Shown one piece after another: positions 42,511 through 51,013 of a stretch of DNA of 64,000 nucleotides. The stretch's first letter is position 1; each line of letters begins with the position of its first letter. Under the pieces are notes generated by a model that had not been told where the DNA came from, made no database searches, and was given only the letters and a program-made list of their open reading frames with translations. This DNA is from Pedobacter sp. L105 (GTDB taxonomy: Bacteria; Bacteroidota; Bacteroidia; Sphingobacteriales; Sphingobacteriaceae), in NCBI RefSeq assembly GCF_009765875.1, contig NZ_LMUP01000004.1:186001-250000 (forward strand), written 5' to 3'. A program made the position numbers and the translations under genes.

Positions 42511-42541
42511 CAGCGAAGCCAGATGAACTCTCGTAATATCT

Positions 42542-44686
42542 CTACTCGCTAATCCCCTCCAAACTAAACAGGAAGGCATAATTCAATGCAATATCTTTCA
42601 GGTAATCAAACCTTCCTGATGCACCACCATGACCAAAATCCATATCTGTTTTTAAAAGCAATACGTTTTTATCCGTTTTAGTGGCACGTAGCTTAGCTAC
42701 CCATTTAGCTGGTTCAAAATATTGTACCTGACTATCATGCAGCCCTGTGGTGACCAACAGGTTTGGATAAGCCTTCTTTTCTATATTCTCGTAAGGAGCA
42801 TAACTTTTCATATAATGGTAAGCCGCTTCCTCTTTAGGATTTCCCCATTCATCAAACTCATTCGTGGTTAAGGGAATACTTTCATCCAGCATGGTATTCA
42901 CTACATCTACAAAGGGTACCTGGGCGATTACTCCATGCCATAGCGCAGGGGCAAGATTAATCACGGCACCCATCAATAAACCTCCGGCACTGCCGCCTTG
43001 TGCATATAAATGCTCAGGACTGGTGAATTTCTGTTCAATAAGATATTTACCGCAATCAATGAAATCGGTGAAGGTATTCATCTTCTTCATCAGTTTTCCA
43101 TCTTCATACCACTGTCTTCCCATTTCCTGACCGCCGCGAATGTGGGCTATCGCATAAACAAAACCCCTGTTTAGCAGGCTCAGGCTATTGCTGGAAAAAG
43201 CTGCATCCATACTATGACCATAAGATCCATAAGCATAAAGTAATAGTGGTGCTTTGCCATCCTTTTTAAGGCCTTTTTTATAGACAAGAGAGATAGGCAC
43301 CTTTGTTCCGTCCTTGGCTGTTGCATACAGACGTTCTGTTACATAATCTTCCGAATTGTATCCTCCAACTACTTCCTGTCTTTTTAATAGCTTACCTGCT
43401 CTTGTTTCCATGTTATAGTCGTAGGTAGAGACTGGCATAGTCATAGAGGTATAAATATAACGTAAGGTCTTGCTGTCATATTCAGGATTGGAACCTGTTA
43501 CGGCAGTATAGGCCGGATCTGGAAAATCGATATAATGTTCTGAGCCATTTACATTCCTGATGCGGAGTTGTACCAGCCCATTTTTACGCTCAGAGATCAC
43601 AATGAAATCTTTAAATTCATCCACATCTTCCAGTAGCACATCTGTACGGTGAGGGATAACTTCTTTCCAGTTTTCTTTATCCGTTTTATCCAGCGGGCAT
43701 TCCATCAGGCGGAAATTTTTGGCCTTCCAGTTGGTTAGTATCAGGAATCTATCTGCGAGTGGCGTTACGCTGTAAAGTACATCCTTAACCCTTGGCTGGA
43801 AGACCTTAAAATCGGCGTTAGGCTCATTTGCAGGAATCACCCTGGCTTCCGACGATAAAGTAGCCTGTGAATAGATGAAGATATATTTTCCCGATTTTGA
43901 TTTGGATACACCGATATAATTGGATTTATCTTTTTCCTCATAAACCACGGGATCTTTATCCGCTTCATTACCCAGGCTGTGCTTCTGTATCTTCTCACTG
44001 AGTAAGGTAACGGGATTTTTTGCCGTATAAAAGATAGTTTTGTTATCGGCTGCCCAGACAGCATCCCCTTCGGTGTTGGGGATCATATCTTTAAGCAAAG
44101 CACCTGTCTCCAGGTTTTTAACCTGAATGGTATATTGTCTGCGGGATACATTATCTACACCGTAAGCCAGCAACTTATTGTCGGGGCTGATGCTGAACCC
44201 TCTTGCAGAATAATAGGGGTGGCCTTTTGCCAACTCATCAATATCGAGCAACACCTCTTCGGGCGCTGTTAAAATCCCTTTTTTGCGGCAGTATTTGGAA
44301 TACTGTTTTCCCTCTTCCGTTCTCGAGTAATAGAAATACCCATTTTTAAACACGGGCACAGATTCATCTTTTTCTTTGATGCGGCCTTTAAGTTCTTTAA
44401 AAAGATCGGCCTGCAGCGTTTTTGTTCCGCTCATCATGGTATCCAGATAAGCGTTTTCAGCTTTAAGATAATCAACCACCTGAGTACTGTCGGGACCTTT
44501 CTTAAAATCGATCATCCAGTAATAGTTGTCCGTTACGGTATCGCCATGTATGATCCTTTCTTTAGGCTTGATTTCAGCTACCGGAGCTTTCACATCGGGC
44601 CATTTATAGTTCTTCATTTTCTTATCTTTGTTTGTACAGGCCAGCGCTAAACTCAGCAAAAGCACAGTGGGAATAAATTTATTCAT
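42542..44686 (-). CDS. S9 prolyl oligopeptidase (oligopeptidase B-like) lipoprotein
   Basis: 714 residues. A lipobox (LSLALAC) follows a short signal peptide, so it is probably lipid-anchored in the periplasm or outer membrane. The N-terminal beta-propeller (about 60-420) is followed by the alpha/beta hydrolase: the nucleophile Ser in GGSAGGLLMG, Asp in TTGLHDSQVQYFEPAKW and His in FGHGGASGRFD. It would cleave small proline- or basic-residue-containing peptides. It is divergent from the TlpA-like gene. Confidence 0.9.
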   Translation of the reverse strand: MNKFIPTVLLLSLALACTNKDKKMKNYKWPDVKAPVAEIKPKERIIHGDTVTDNYYWMIDFKKGPDSTQVVDYLKAENAYLDTMMSGTKTLQADLFKELKGRIKEKDESVPVFKNGYFYYSRTEEGKQYSKYCRKKGILTAPEEVLLDIDELAKGHPYYSARGFSISPDNKLLAYGVDNVSRRQYTIQVKNLETGALLKDMIPNTEGDAVWAADNKTIFYTAKNPVTLLSEKIQKHSLGNEADKDPVVYEEKDKSNYIGVSKSKSGKYIFIYSQATLSSEARVIPANEPNADFKVFQPRVKDVLYSVTPLADRFLILTNWKAKNFRLMECPLDKTDKENWKEVIPHRTDVLLEDVDEFKDFIVISERKNGLVQLRIRNVNGSEHYIDFPDPAYTAVTGSNPEYDSKTLRYIYTSMTMPVSTYDYNMETRAGKLLKRQEVVGGYNSEDYVTERLYATAKDGTKVPISLVYKKGLKKDGKAPLLLYAYGSYGHSMDAAFSSNSLSLLNRGFVYAIAHIRGGQEMGRQWYEDGKLMKKMNTFTDFIDCGKYLIEQKFTSPEHLYAQGGSAGGLLMGAVINLAPALWHGVIAQVPFVDVVNTMLDESIPLTTNEFDEWGNPKEEAAYHYMKSYAPYENIEKKAYPNLLVTTGLHDSQVQYFEPAKWVAKLRATKTDKNVLLLKTDMDFGHGGASGRFDYLKDIALNYAFLFSLEGISE

Positions 44687-44775
44687 GACTGGAGAGGTTA
44701 TGATTTAGATTGTCAGATGTGCCTGTAATGTTCGATACTGCAAAATAGCAATTATTTTATAAACGAAATAGTGGT

Positions 44776-45366
44776 ATGAAGAGAATGCTTAACCGTAAAA
44801 ATATTTTTAATGCAGTCTTGGTTTTTCTTTTCCTGGCATTGGTTTTTGTGCCTTCTGCAAAAGCCATGGTTTTAGAGGGATTAATGAAAATAGGATTTTT
44901 CAAACCCAATACTACACATCGGGGCAAAACGGATACTGCTCTTCCACAGGATCTTTCCGGCATTAGGTTTAAAGATATCAAAGGAAATACGGTTGACCTG
45001 GGGGATTTAAAAGGAAAGATCATTTTTCTTAACTTCTGGGCTACATGGTGTCCTCCCTGTCTGGCCGAAATGCCGGCAGTAAATAAGCTATATGAAACAT
45101 TTAAAGGCGACAATCAAATTGTTTTCATTCTGGCAGATGCCGATGGAAACCTGAACAAATCACAGCAGTTCATGAACAGAAAAAAATATGGACTGCCCGT
45201 ATATGCCATTGCCAGTGAAATTCCTGATGTGCTTTTCCAGGGATCTATACCTACTACGGTAGTTTTTGATAAAGAGGGCCGGATTTCTTACCATGAATCC
45301 GGAGCTGCAAATTATGGGGACCCAAAGTTTATCGAATTTATTAACAAGCTAAAAACTACGAATTAG
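44776..45366 (+). CDS. TlpA-like thioredoxin-fold protein
   Basis: 196 residues. An N-terminal membrane anchor or signal (NIFNAVLVFLFLALVFVPSAKA) leads to an AhpC/TSA-TlpA domain with the redox pair Cys92-Cys95 in NFWATWCPPCLAEMPAV, the typical TlpA motif, and a cis-Pro loop (GSIPTTVVFDKEG). It likely reduces or oxidises periplasmic client thiols, perhaps fed by the DsbD-like protein at 25629 (inference). It starts 89 bp from the divergent S9 peptidase start. Confidence 0.88.
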   Translation: MKRMLNRKNIFNAVLVFLFLALVFVPSAKAMVLEGLMKIGFFKPNTTHRGKTDTALPQDLSGIRFKDIKGNTVDLGDLKGKIIFLNFWATWCPPCLAEMPAVNKLYETFKGDNQIVFILADADGNLNKSQQFMNRKKYGLPVYAIASEIPDVLFQGSIPTTVVFDKEGRISYHESGAANYGDPKFIEFINKLKTTN

Positions 45367-45415
45367 TATATTTGAAGCCGAACTCCAAACAGGGGTTTTG
45401 AAGAATAAGATTATT

Positions 45416-45688
45416 ATGCAAGAACCATTTGACATCACAATCGGAAATATCGATTATGCTATATTTCCTGAAGGAAATGATACCTATGTAGTTTTTAAAG
45501 ACGGAAAAGAATACCTGCAGATTCTAAAAGATACAGAATCACAATGGCTTAAACTTGATCCTGATACTGCTTTGCCTTTATTTGGGGAAGACGAAGAGGT
45601 GAATGCCATAGGTAAAGAGATTTCTGCCTATGTTCCTGAAGAAGAGGAAGAAGAAGATGAGGACCAGGAATTAGGGGATATTGATTAA
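45416..45688 (+). CDS. Small acidic hypothetical protein
   Basis: 90 residues from the ATG at 45416; an upstream TTG at 45398 is less likely. The N-terminal two thirds form a compact beta-rich unit (EPFDITIGNIDYAIFPEGNDTYVVFKDGKEYLQIL), and the end is a run of Glu/Asp (PEEEEEEDEDQELGDID). I do not recognise a family beyond resemblance to small Bacteroidota proteins of unknown function. It has no signal peptide, so it is probably cytoplasmic. Confidence 0.65.
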   Translation: MQEPFDITIGNIDYAIFPEGNDTYVVFKDGKEYLQILKDTESQWLKLDPDTALPLFGEDEEVNAIGKEISAYVPEEEEEEDEDQELGDID

Positions 45689-45783
45689 CAGTGATAAGTG
45701 TAATGTAACGTTTTTATGTCGTCTAAACAATAACCAAACAATTTGTAACATTTGAGGTTAATTAATTTTTAAACTAAAAAAAC

Positions 45784-45963
45784 ATGAAGCATTTAAAATT
45801 AATGGTACTACTGGTAGTAACCATGCTAACGTTCACATTTGCAAGCGCAGAGGCGCAGGTTTCAGTAAGAATAGGAACAGGTCGTTATGTTCACAATGGC
45901 CGTCACTATCATCACCGCAGACCTTACATGAGAAATCACCACAGATATTATCGCTATTATTAG
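45784..45963 (+). CDS. Small exported His/Tyr/Arg-rich protein
   Basis: 59 residues, ATG at 45784 and TAG at 45961-45963. The first 25 residues form a signal peptide (KHLKLMVLLVVTMLTFTFASAEAQ, cleavage near AEA-QV). The mature part of about 34 residues is very rich in His, Tyr and Arg, ending HHRYYRYY. A good terminator follows 9 bp later, supporting it as a real transcribed gene. The composition suggests metal or polyanion binding in the periplasm; no family is recognised. Confidence 0.7.
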   Translation: MKHLKLMVLLVVTMLTFTFASAEAQVSVRIGTGRYVHNGRHYHHRRPYMRNHHRYYRYY

Positions 45964-45972
45964 TAATAGTTT

Positions 45973-45998
45973 AAACCCCGCCATGAGCGGGGTTTTTT
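45973..45998 (+). terminator. Terminator after the small His/Tyr-rich gene
   Basis: AAACCCCGC / GCGGGGTTT, a perfect 9-bp stem with loop CATGA and six T. The convergent yifB ends two bases later and may use it from the other side. Confidence 0.88.
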
Positions 45999-45999
45999 A

Positions 46000-47538
46000 T
46001 TAACCTGCCCAGTTATCCCTGTCCAGGCTGCGGTAGTGAATTGCCTCTGCAAGGTGTTCTGATTCTATTTCCGGGCTTCCGGATAAATCGGCGATTGTAC
46101 GGGCAACCTTTAAAATCCTATCGTAAGCACGGGCAGACAAATTCAGTTTTTCCATCGCCTTTTTGATCAGTGTCCTTCCTTCATCATCTATCCGGCATAA
46201 CTTCCTAACCATATTGGGACTCATTTGCGCATTGTAATGCAGATTATCATGGTTACTAAACCGTTCATCCTGTATAGCCCTGGCTTTAATTACCCTTTCC
46301 CTGATCACTGCACTGCTTTCTGCCGGTGTTAAAGAGGAAAGTTCATTGAAATTAACGGGGGTTACTTCTACATGCAGGTCAATCCTGTCAATTAAGGGCC
46401 CCGAAATCCGGCTTAGATATTTTTGTACGATACCGGGAGAACAGCTGCATTCTTTATCAGGATGATTATAAAACCCGCATGGACAGGGGTTCATGGAAGC
46501 GATGAGCATAAAACTTGCCGGATACTCCACACTCAAACGCGCTCTGGCTATCGTTACTTTTCTGTCTTCCAGTGGCTGGCGCATCACTTCGAGTACAGAA
46601 CGTTTGAATTCCGGCAGTTCATCCAGGAACAACACCCCGTTATGGGCCAGGGAGATTTCTCCCGGCTGCGGGTTTGATCCGCCGCCAACAAGTGCCGCAT
46701 GAGAAATGCTATGGTGCGGACTCCGGTATGGACGTTCTGTCATCAATGAATCTGCTGCCTTCAGTTTTCCAGCCACAGAGTGGATCTTGGTGGTCTCCAG
46801 TGCCTCCTGTAAGCTCAGTGGGGGTAAAATTGTGGGGAGCCTTTTGGCCAGCATTGTTTTACCTGCCCCCGGCGGACCAATCAGGATCATATTGTGTCCA
46901 CCGGCAGCAGCGATCTCCAGTGCGCGTTTGATACTTTCCTGGCCCTTTACGTCAGAAAAATCCTGTTCGTAAAGACTCTGTTTTTTTAAGAACTCTTCGC
47001 TGGCATCAACCAATACCGGCTGGTGAACTTCCTTTTCATTAAAGAAAGAGATTACTTCTGCAAGGCTTCGCATGCCGTAAACCAGCAGGTCGTCTACCAC
47101 AGCTGCTTCCCTTGAATTATCTGCCGGCAAAACAAATCCTTTAAATCTAGCTGCCTTAGCCTGTACAGCGATCGGGAGCGCGCCTTTTACCGGCTGTAAT
47201 CCTCCATCCAGAGACAGTTCTCCTGCAAGAACGAACTGATCTACCATTTTATCCGGTATCTGCCCTGAAGCGGCTAAAATTCCTATAGCTATAGGCAGAT
47301 CATAAGCCGTTCCTTCTTTTTTAATATCTGCGGGTGAAAGGTTCACCACAATTTTTTGTCTGGGCATTCGAAACCCGGAAGACTGAATGGCACTTTCAAT
47401 TCTTCTCAGGCTTTCCTTAACTGCGTTATCGGGCAGTCCGACAATGTGGTACTTGTTGCCACTTCCAATGCCGACTTCAATCGTTATCGTTAAAGCGTTC
47501 ACGCCAAAAACTGCGCTTGCGTAGGTTTTAATTAGCAT
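46000..47538 (-). CDS. YifB/ComM family Mg-chelatase-like AAA ATPase
   Basis: 512 residues. The N-terminal Lon-protease-like fold domain ([43 protein letters not shown]) is followed by the AAA/Mg-chelatase domain with Walker [16 protein letters not shown] near residue 218 and Walker [10 protein letters not shown], and a C-terminal domain with a zinc-type cluster ([17 protein letters not shown]). Homologue ComM is a branch-migration helicase for natural transformation. Neighbours give no further clue. The start is ATG 47538. Confidence 0.9.
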   Translation of the reverse strand: MLIKTYASAVFGVNALTITIEVGIGSGNKYHIVGLPDNAVKESLRRIESAIQSSGFRMPRQKIVVNLSPADIKKEGTAYDLPIAIGILAASGQIPDKMVDQFVLAGELSLDGGLQPVKGALPIAVQAKAARFKGFVLPADNSREAAVVDDLLVYGMRSLAEVISFFNEKEVHQPVLVDASEEFLKKQSLYEQDFSDVKGQESIKRALEIAAAGGHNMILIGPPGAGKTMLAKRLPTILPPLSLQEALETTKIHSVAGKLKAADSLMTERPYRSPHHSISHAALVGGGSNPQPGEISLAHNGVLFLDELPEFKRSVLEVMRQPLEDRKVTIARARLSVEYPASFMLIASMNPCPCGFYNHPDKECSCSPGIVQKYLSRISGPLIDRIDLHVEVTPVNFNELSSLTPAESSAVIRERVIKARAIQDERFSNHDNLHYNAQMSPNMVRKLCRIDDEGRTLIKKAMEKLNLSARAYDRILKVARTIADLSGSPEIESEHLAEAIHYRSLDRDNWAG

Positions 47539-47621
47539 ATCATTTTTAAGAAATACAATGCTAATTTAATTTATTATTAAATAAGTTGTTAATTTAGCTG
47601 TGTTTTAAATAAAAAAAAGGC

Positions 47622-47655
47622 AAAAAAAATCCCGGACTGTAAAGGCCGGGATTTT
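47622..47655 (-). terminator. Terminator of ffh
   Basis: AAAATCCCGG / CCGGGATTTT, a perfect 10-bp stem with a 10-base loop. Read in the ffh direction it is followed by a run of T (complement of the A run at 47622-47629). Confidence 0.85.
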
Positions 47656-47669
47656 AAATCAAGGAAAAA

Positions 47670-49010
47670 CTACATTCTTCCCTGTGGCATTTTAGGCATG
47701 CCGCGCATCATTTTTGCCGCTGCAGCAGGATTAGAAAACTGTTTCATTACCTTACGCATATCTTCAAACTGTTTAATCAGTTTTGTTACTTCTTCTACTT
47801 TATTTCCTGATCCTTTTGCAATGCGCAAACGTCTGCTTTGCTGAATGCTGTCTGGGTTTTCACGTTCATATTTTGTCATCGACTGGATAATCGCTTCTAC
47901 ATTTTTGAAAGCATCATCTTCAATCTCTACATTCTTCATCATTTTGCTTACACCAGGAATCATGCCCATCAGATCTTTCATGTTACCCATTTTTTTGATC
48001 TGTTGTATCTGGTTGTAGAAGTCGTTAAAATCGAATTTATTTTTACGGATCTTCTTTTGAAGTTCAGCGGCTTCTTTTTCATCAAACTGCTCCTGTGCAC
48101 GTTCAACCAGTGACACCACATCACCCATACCCAAAATACGTGAAGCCATCCTGTCAGGATAGAAAACGTCCAGGGCTTCCATCTTTTCTCCTGTACCTAC
48201 AAACTTAATGGGTTTGTTTACTACAGATTTGATCGATAAAGCAGCACCACCGCGTGTATCACCATCCAGTTTGGTTAACACAACGCCGGTAAAGTCAAGC
48301 CTGTCGTTAAAAGCTTTTGCCGTATTAACCGCATCCTGTCCGGTCATGGCATCAACTACGAACAGGATTTCATGCGGTTTAGTATGTAATTTAACATCTG
48401 CAATCTCGTTCATCATCTGCTCATCAATCGCTAAACGACCTGCAGTATCAATGATGATCACATTGTTATGTTCTTTTTTTCCTTGTGCAATACCTTCCAG
48501 TGCAATAGCTACAGGATCTTTTGAATCTTTATTGGCGTAAACCGGAACACCGATCTGCTCTCCCAATATCTGCAGCTGATCTATTGCCGCAGGGCGATAA
48601 ACGTCACCCGCTACCAACAGAGGTTTTTTTCCTTTACTTTTCAGATAGTTGGCCAGCTTTCCTGAGAAAGTAGTTTTACCTGCACCGTTGAGGCCGGCAA
48701 TCAATATGATTGTAGGATTTGTTTTCAGGTCTAATTCTGTGACCTCACCGCCCATCAGCGCAGTAAGCTCATCGTTCATCACTTTAGTCAGCAATTGACC
48801 GGGAGAAACCGCCGTAAGCACATTCAAACCTAGGGCCTTTTCTTTTACCTCGTCGGTAAAAGTTTTGGCAGTTTTATAATTTACGTCGGCATCCAGTAAA
48901 GCTTTACGAATTTCCTTCATGGTTTCAGCCACGTTGATCTCTGAAATGCTTCCTTGTCCCTTTAGAACTTTAAACGCACGGTCTAGTTTATCCTGTAAAT
49001 TCTCAAACAT
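47670..49010 (-). CDS. ffh: Signal recognition particle protein Ffh
   Basis: 446 residues. The N domain (about 1-90) leads to the SRP GTPase with G1 LNGAGKTTFSGKLA near 107, VAGDVYRPAAIDQL, G3 IIDTAGRLAIDEQ, and TKLDGDTRGGAALS. The M domain (about 300-446) binds SRP RNA and signal sequences, and its end is Met-rich (MMRGMPKMPQGRM). It targets membrane proteins during translation. Confidence 0.97.
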   Translation of the reverse strand: MFENLQDKLDRAFKVLKGQGSISEINVAETMKEIRKALLDADVNYKTAKTFTDEVKEKALGLNVLTAVSPGQLLTKVMNDELTALMGGEVTELDLKTNPTIILIAGLNGAGKTTFSGKLANYLKSKGKKPLLVAGDVYRPAAIDQLQILGEQIGVPVYANKDSKDPVAIALEGIAQGKKEHNNVIIIDTAGRLAIDEQMMNEIADVKLHTKPHEILFVVDAMTGQDAVNTAKAFNDRLDFTGVVLTKLDGDTRGGAALSIKSVVNKPIKFVGTGEKMEALDVFYPDRMASRILGMGDVVSLVERAQEQFDEKEAAELQKKIRKNKFDFNDFYNQIQQIKKMGNMKDLMGMIPGVSKMMKNVEIEDDAFKNVEAIIQSMTKYERENPDSIQQSRRLRIAKGSGNKVEEVTKLIKQFEDMRKVMKQFSNPAAAAKMMRGMPKMPQGRM

Positions 49011-49058
49011 GTTTTATTAATTGATAGTCAATTACTTAATGAGTAGTGGTGTGATATG

Positions 49059-49066
49059 CAAAGTTG
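49059..49066 (-). promoter_or_regulatory. Candidate -7 box for ffh
   Basis: Reads CAACTTTG on the minus strand, one mismatch to TAnnTTTG, which would give a leader of about 42 nt. Confidence 0.35.
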
Positions 49067-49111
49067 CAAACATTTTTAATAACAATCAACCTTAATTTGC
49101 CGATATGCTAT

Positions 49112-50116
49112 TTACCTCGGGAACACAAATGTGAGCCCCATGGCCAGTGCCTGGCTCCCCTGTATTTTTGGTGCTGAGTTCCGGTCATATAACCCTACGC
49201 CAGTGATAGAAACATTCATAAAGCGGTTTACTTTTGCTGTAAGCGTGACGTCAAGGCGATGTGAAGTAAATTTAAGATCATTATATGGCATAAATAACGC
49301 ATACCTGAATTTAAGATTTACATTTTTAGCAATATCCTTATCAAAATTCCCTACGATCTGGGCAGCAAGGTCTTGTCTGAACTCATGCCCTACAGGAACA
49401 CCAAAATTAGATGTCTTTGTGGAATCCGCATCAAAAAGCTCCTGATTGGCTAATACAAGGGTTTGTCTTAACGTTGCAGCACTAAACCTTGCAGAAAAAT
49501 ATTTTGCAGGTCTATACTCAACACCCACTGATTCGGTGAAATAACCCGGAGACATGAATTTGGAGATCAGCGTTTCATTTTGTTGCCCGTTTGCGTCAGT
49601 GCCATATGTATAACCATTATCAAACTGAGATTCAAAATCTATGGAACCAAAGAAATACCACTTTTTAGCTAGCTGTAACGCCACTTTATTGTCCCAGAAA
49701 ATACGGTCGGTTGTCTTCTGTTCCAGCTGTGCCTTATTTTTTACTTTTCCGTATTGTAAGTCTACTTCTGTAGAGTAACTCCAGGTATCTTTAACATATT
49801 CGGCCTTGTAATTTAATAAACCACCTATGGCCAGTGAATTTACACCGCCACCTGTCCAGTTGTTGCTAAATGCAGCCTGGTTAATGTTAAATCCAATGGA
49901 AGTCTGGGTTTTCCAGTAATTGACTTTGGAACTGATTACTACAGGGCTAAGATCAACAGGTTTAAATATAATAGGGTCCCTTAATGAAGGTAAAGGGCTT
50001 TTTTTTAACGGCAGACTAAGATCTTTGGTATTAATTGGAATAGTATCTATCTCCTGTGCACTTACCTGTGCTGAAACTGCAAATAATAAAAATAAGCATA
50101 CATATAAACCTCTCAT
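49112..50116 (-). CDS. DUF3078 family exported protein
   Basis: 334 residues. The signal peptide (RGLYVCLFLLFAVSAQVSAQ) is followed by about 310 residues of alternating beta-strand sequence with many aromatics and a C-terminal strand ending in an aromatic-X pattern (LAMGLTFVFPR), typical of an outer-membrane beta-barrel. It matches DUF3078, a Bacteroidota family with the motif WTGGGVNSLAIGG. Function unknown. It is flanked by ffh and a second exported protein. Confidence 0.82.
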   Translation of the reverse strand: MRGLYVCLFLLFAVSAQVSAQEIDTIPINTKDLSLPLKKSPLPSLRDPIIFKPVDLSPVVISSKVNYWKTQTSIGFNINQAAFSNNWTGGGVNSLAIGGLLNYKAEYVKDTWSYSTEVDLQYGKVKNKAQLEQKTTDRIFWDNKVALQLAKKWYFFGSIDFESQFDNGYTYGTDANGQQNETLISKFMSPGYFTESVGVEYRPAKYFSARFSAATLRQTLVLANQELFDADSTKTSNFGVPVGHEFRQDLAAQIVGNFDKDIAKNVNLKFRYALFMPYNDLKFTSHRLDVTLTAKVNRFMNVSITGVGLYDRNSAPKIQGSQALAMGLTFVFPR

Positions 50117-50212
50117 TAGTACAAAGAAAAGAAAAATGTTCTTATAGAACTCTAAATTGAAATAAAAATATTTGTAATCGTATTGGATTTATCAAAAATA
50201 TAGCCTCAATAT

Positions 50213-50965
50213 TTACAATTTATCGATTTTTAGCTGCGGAAGTTTCTGTAACCTGAAAGCTCTTGGATTTCGCTTGTAAGTCATGTAATTGTTTCTCAGG
50301 AATACGATAAAAGCATAGTCTGATGCCGTTATGGCGAAATCATAACTTGGGCGGTACTGTTGCATATAATCTACCAGCTCAGCTCCGTTAATTCGTAATA
50401 CTTTGCCTACAAAAGTTGGGTTAAACCTGTAATCTATCAGCTGTTCTTTATAGTCTCTTTCCAGAATAGCCTGAAGGTGCCTTGCATTTCTTCCCTTTCT
50501 GCTAAGCAGATTATAAATTGCGTCTATCCCTAATCCTGCACCATGTGAGTTTACGCTCAGCAGATCTCTGGAACTGCCCAGGTCGGTTGCATATTTATAT
50601 TCTCTAAGTGTCTTCTCGTACTTTTCCCTTGGGGTAATAGAGCTGCCCACGATCGCTACTTCCCGCAGCTGTATCGCCAATGGCTTTAACTGGAAAAAAA
50701 TCGCGTTATTTCCTTTATAAACAATCGTATCTACACCGTAGCCCTGCAATGCAGCAACCAGTGTATCACCAACCGAAGCCTGTGTAGAAAACTCTCCTTT
50801 GCTGTTATTGATCAGGCCTTCATCGCTATGGGAATTATAAATGTATACTTTGGCCAGGCGCTGCTTGGAATCTTTATCTATAACGAATCCCTGGACAGGC
50901 TTTTTCTGGGCTGAGGCTACTCCACAACAGATGGAAAAGAAAAATAACAGTGTGGATAATTTCAT
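50213..50965 (-). CDS. Exported carboxypeptidase-regulatory-like protein
   Basis: 250 residues. A signal peptide (KLSTLLFFFSICCGVASAQ) leads to a CarboxypepD_reg-like domain (VQGFVIDKDSKQRLAKVYIYNSH, NNSKGEFSTQASVGDTLVAALQGYG) and a helical tail with several basic residues. It resembles the 37563 gene product in design. Function unknown. The candidate -7 box at 50973-50980 is seven bases from its ATG. Confidence 0.75.
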   Translation of the reverse strand: MKLSTLLFFFSICCGVASAQKKPVQGFVIDKDSKQRLAKVYIYNSHSDEGLINNSKGEFSTQASVGDTLVAALQGYGVDTIVYKGNNAIFFQLKPLAIQLREVAIVGSSITPREKYEKTLREYKYATDLGSSRDLLSVNSHGAGLGIDAIYNLLSRKGRNARHLQAILERDYKEQLIDYRFNPTFVGKVLRINGAELVDYMQQYRPSYDFAITASDYAFIVFLRNNYMTYKRNPRAFRLQKLPQLKIDKL

Positions 50966-50972
50966 TGACCAG

Positions 50973-50980
50973 CAAAATTA
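50973..50980 (-). promoter_or_regulatory. Candidate -7 box for the 50965 gene
   Basis: Reads TAATTTTG on the minus strand, a full match, seven bases before the ATG, so the message would have a leader of only a few bases. Confidence 0.42.
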
Positions 50981-51013
50981 CGAATAGGCAGAGCTAAATC
51001 GACGTTATTAACA

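Larger units (their letters stand above)
42149..42541. other. Intergenic hairpin array between htpG and the S9 peptidase
   Basis: 393 bp between convergent genes. It holds a short terminator-like hairpin (42186-42216), long hairpin D (42218-42306), a 126-bp spacer and long hairpin E (42433-42510). The spacer has a module, ATGTTACAGATGATCTTAAG (42367-42386), close to one at the rplS/psd locus. After E comes the shared flank, inverted (42505-42524). Confidence 0.8.

Noticed and set aside
28362..42530. Insertion-sequence ends or MITEs as the explanation of the hairpins
   Set aside because: No transposase in the window and no clear target-site duplications could be seen at the element edges; left open rather than claimed.
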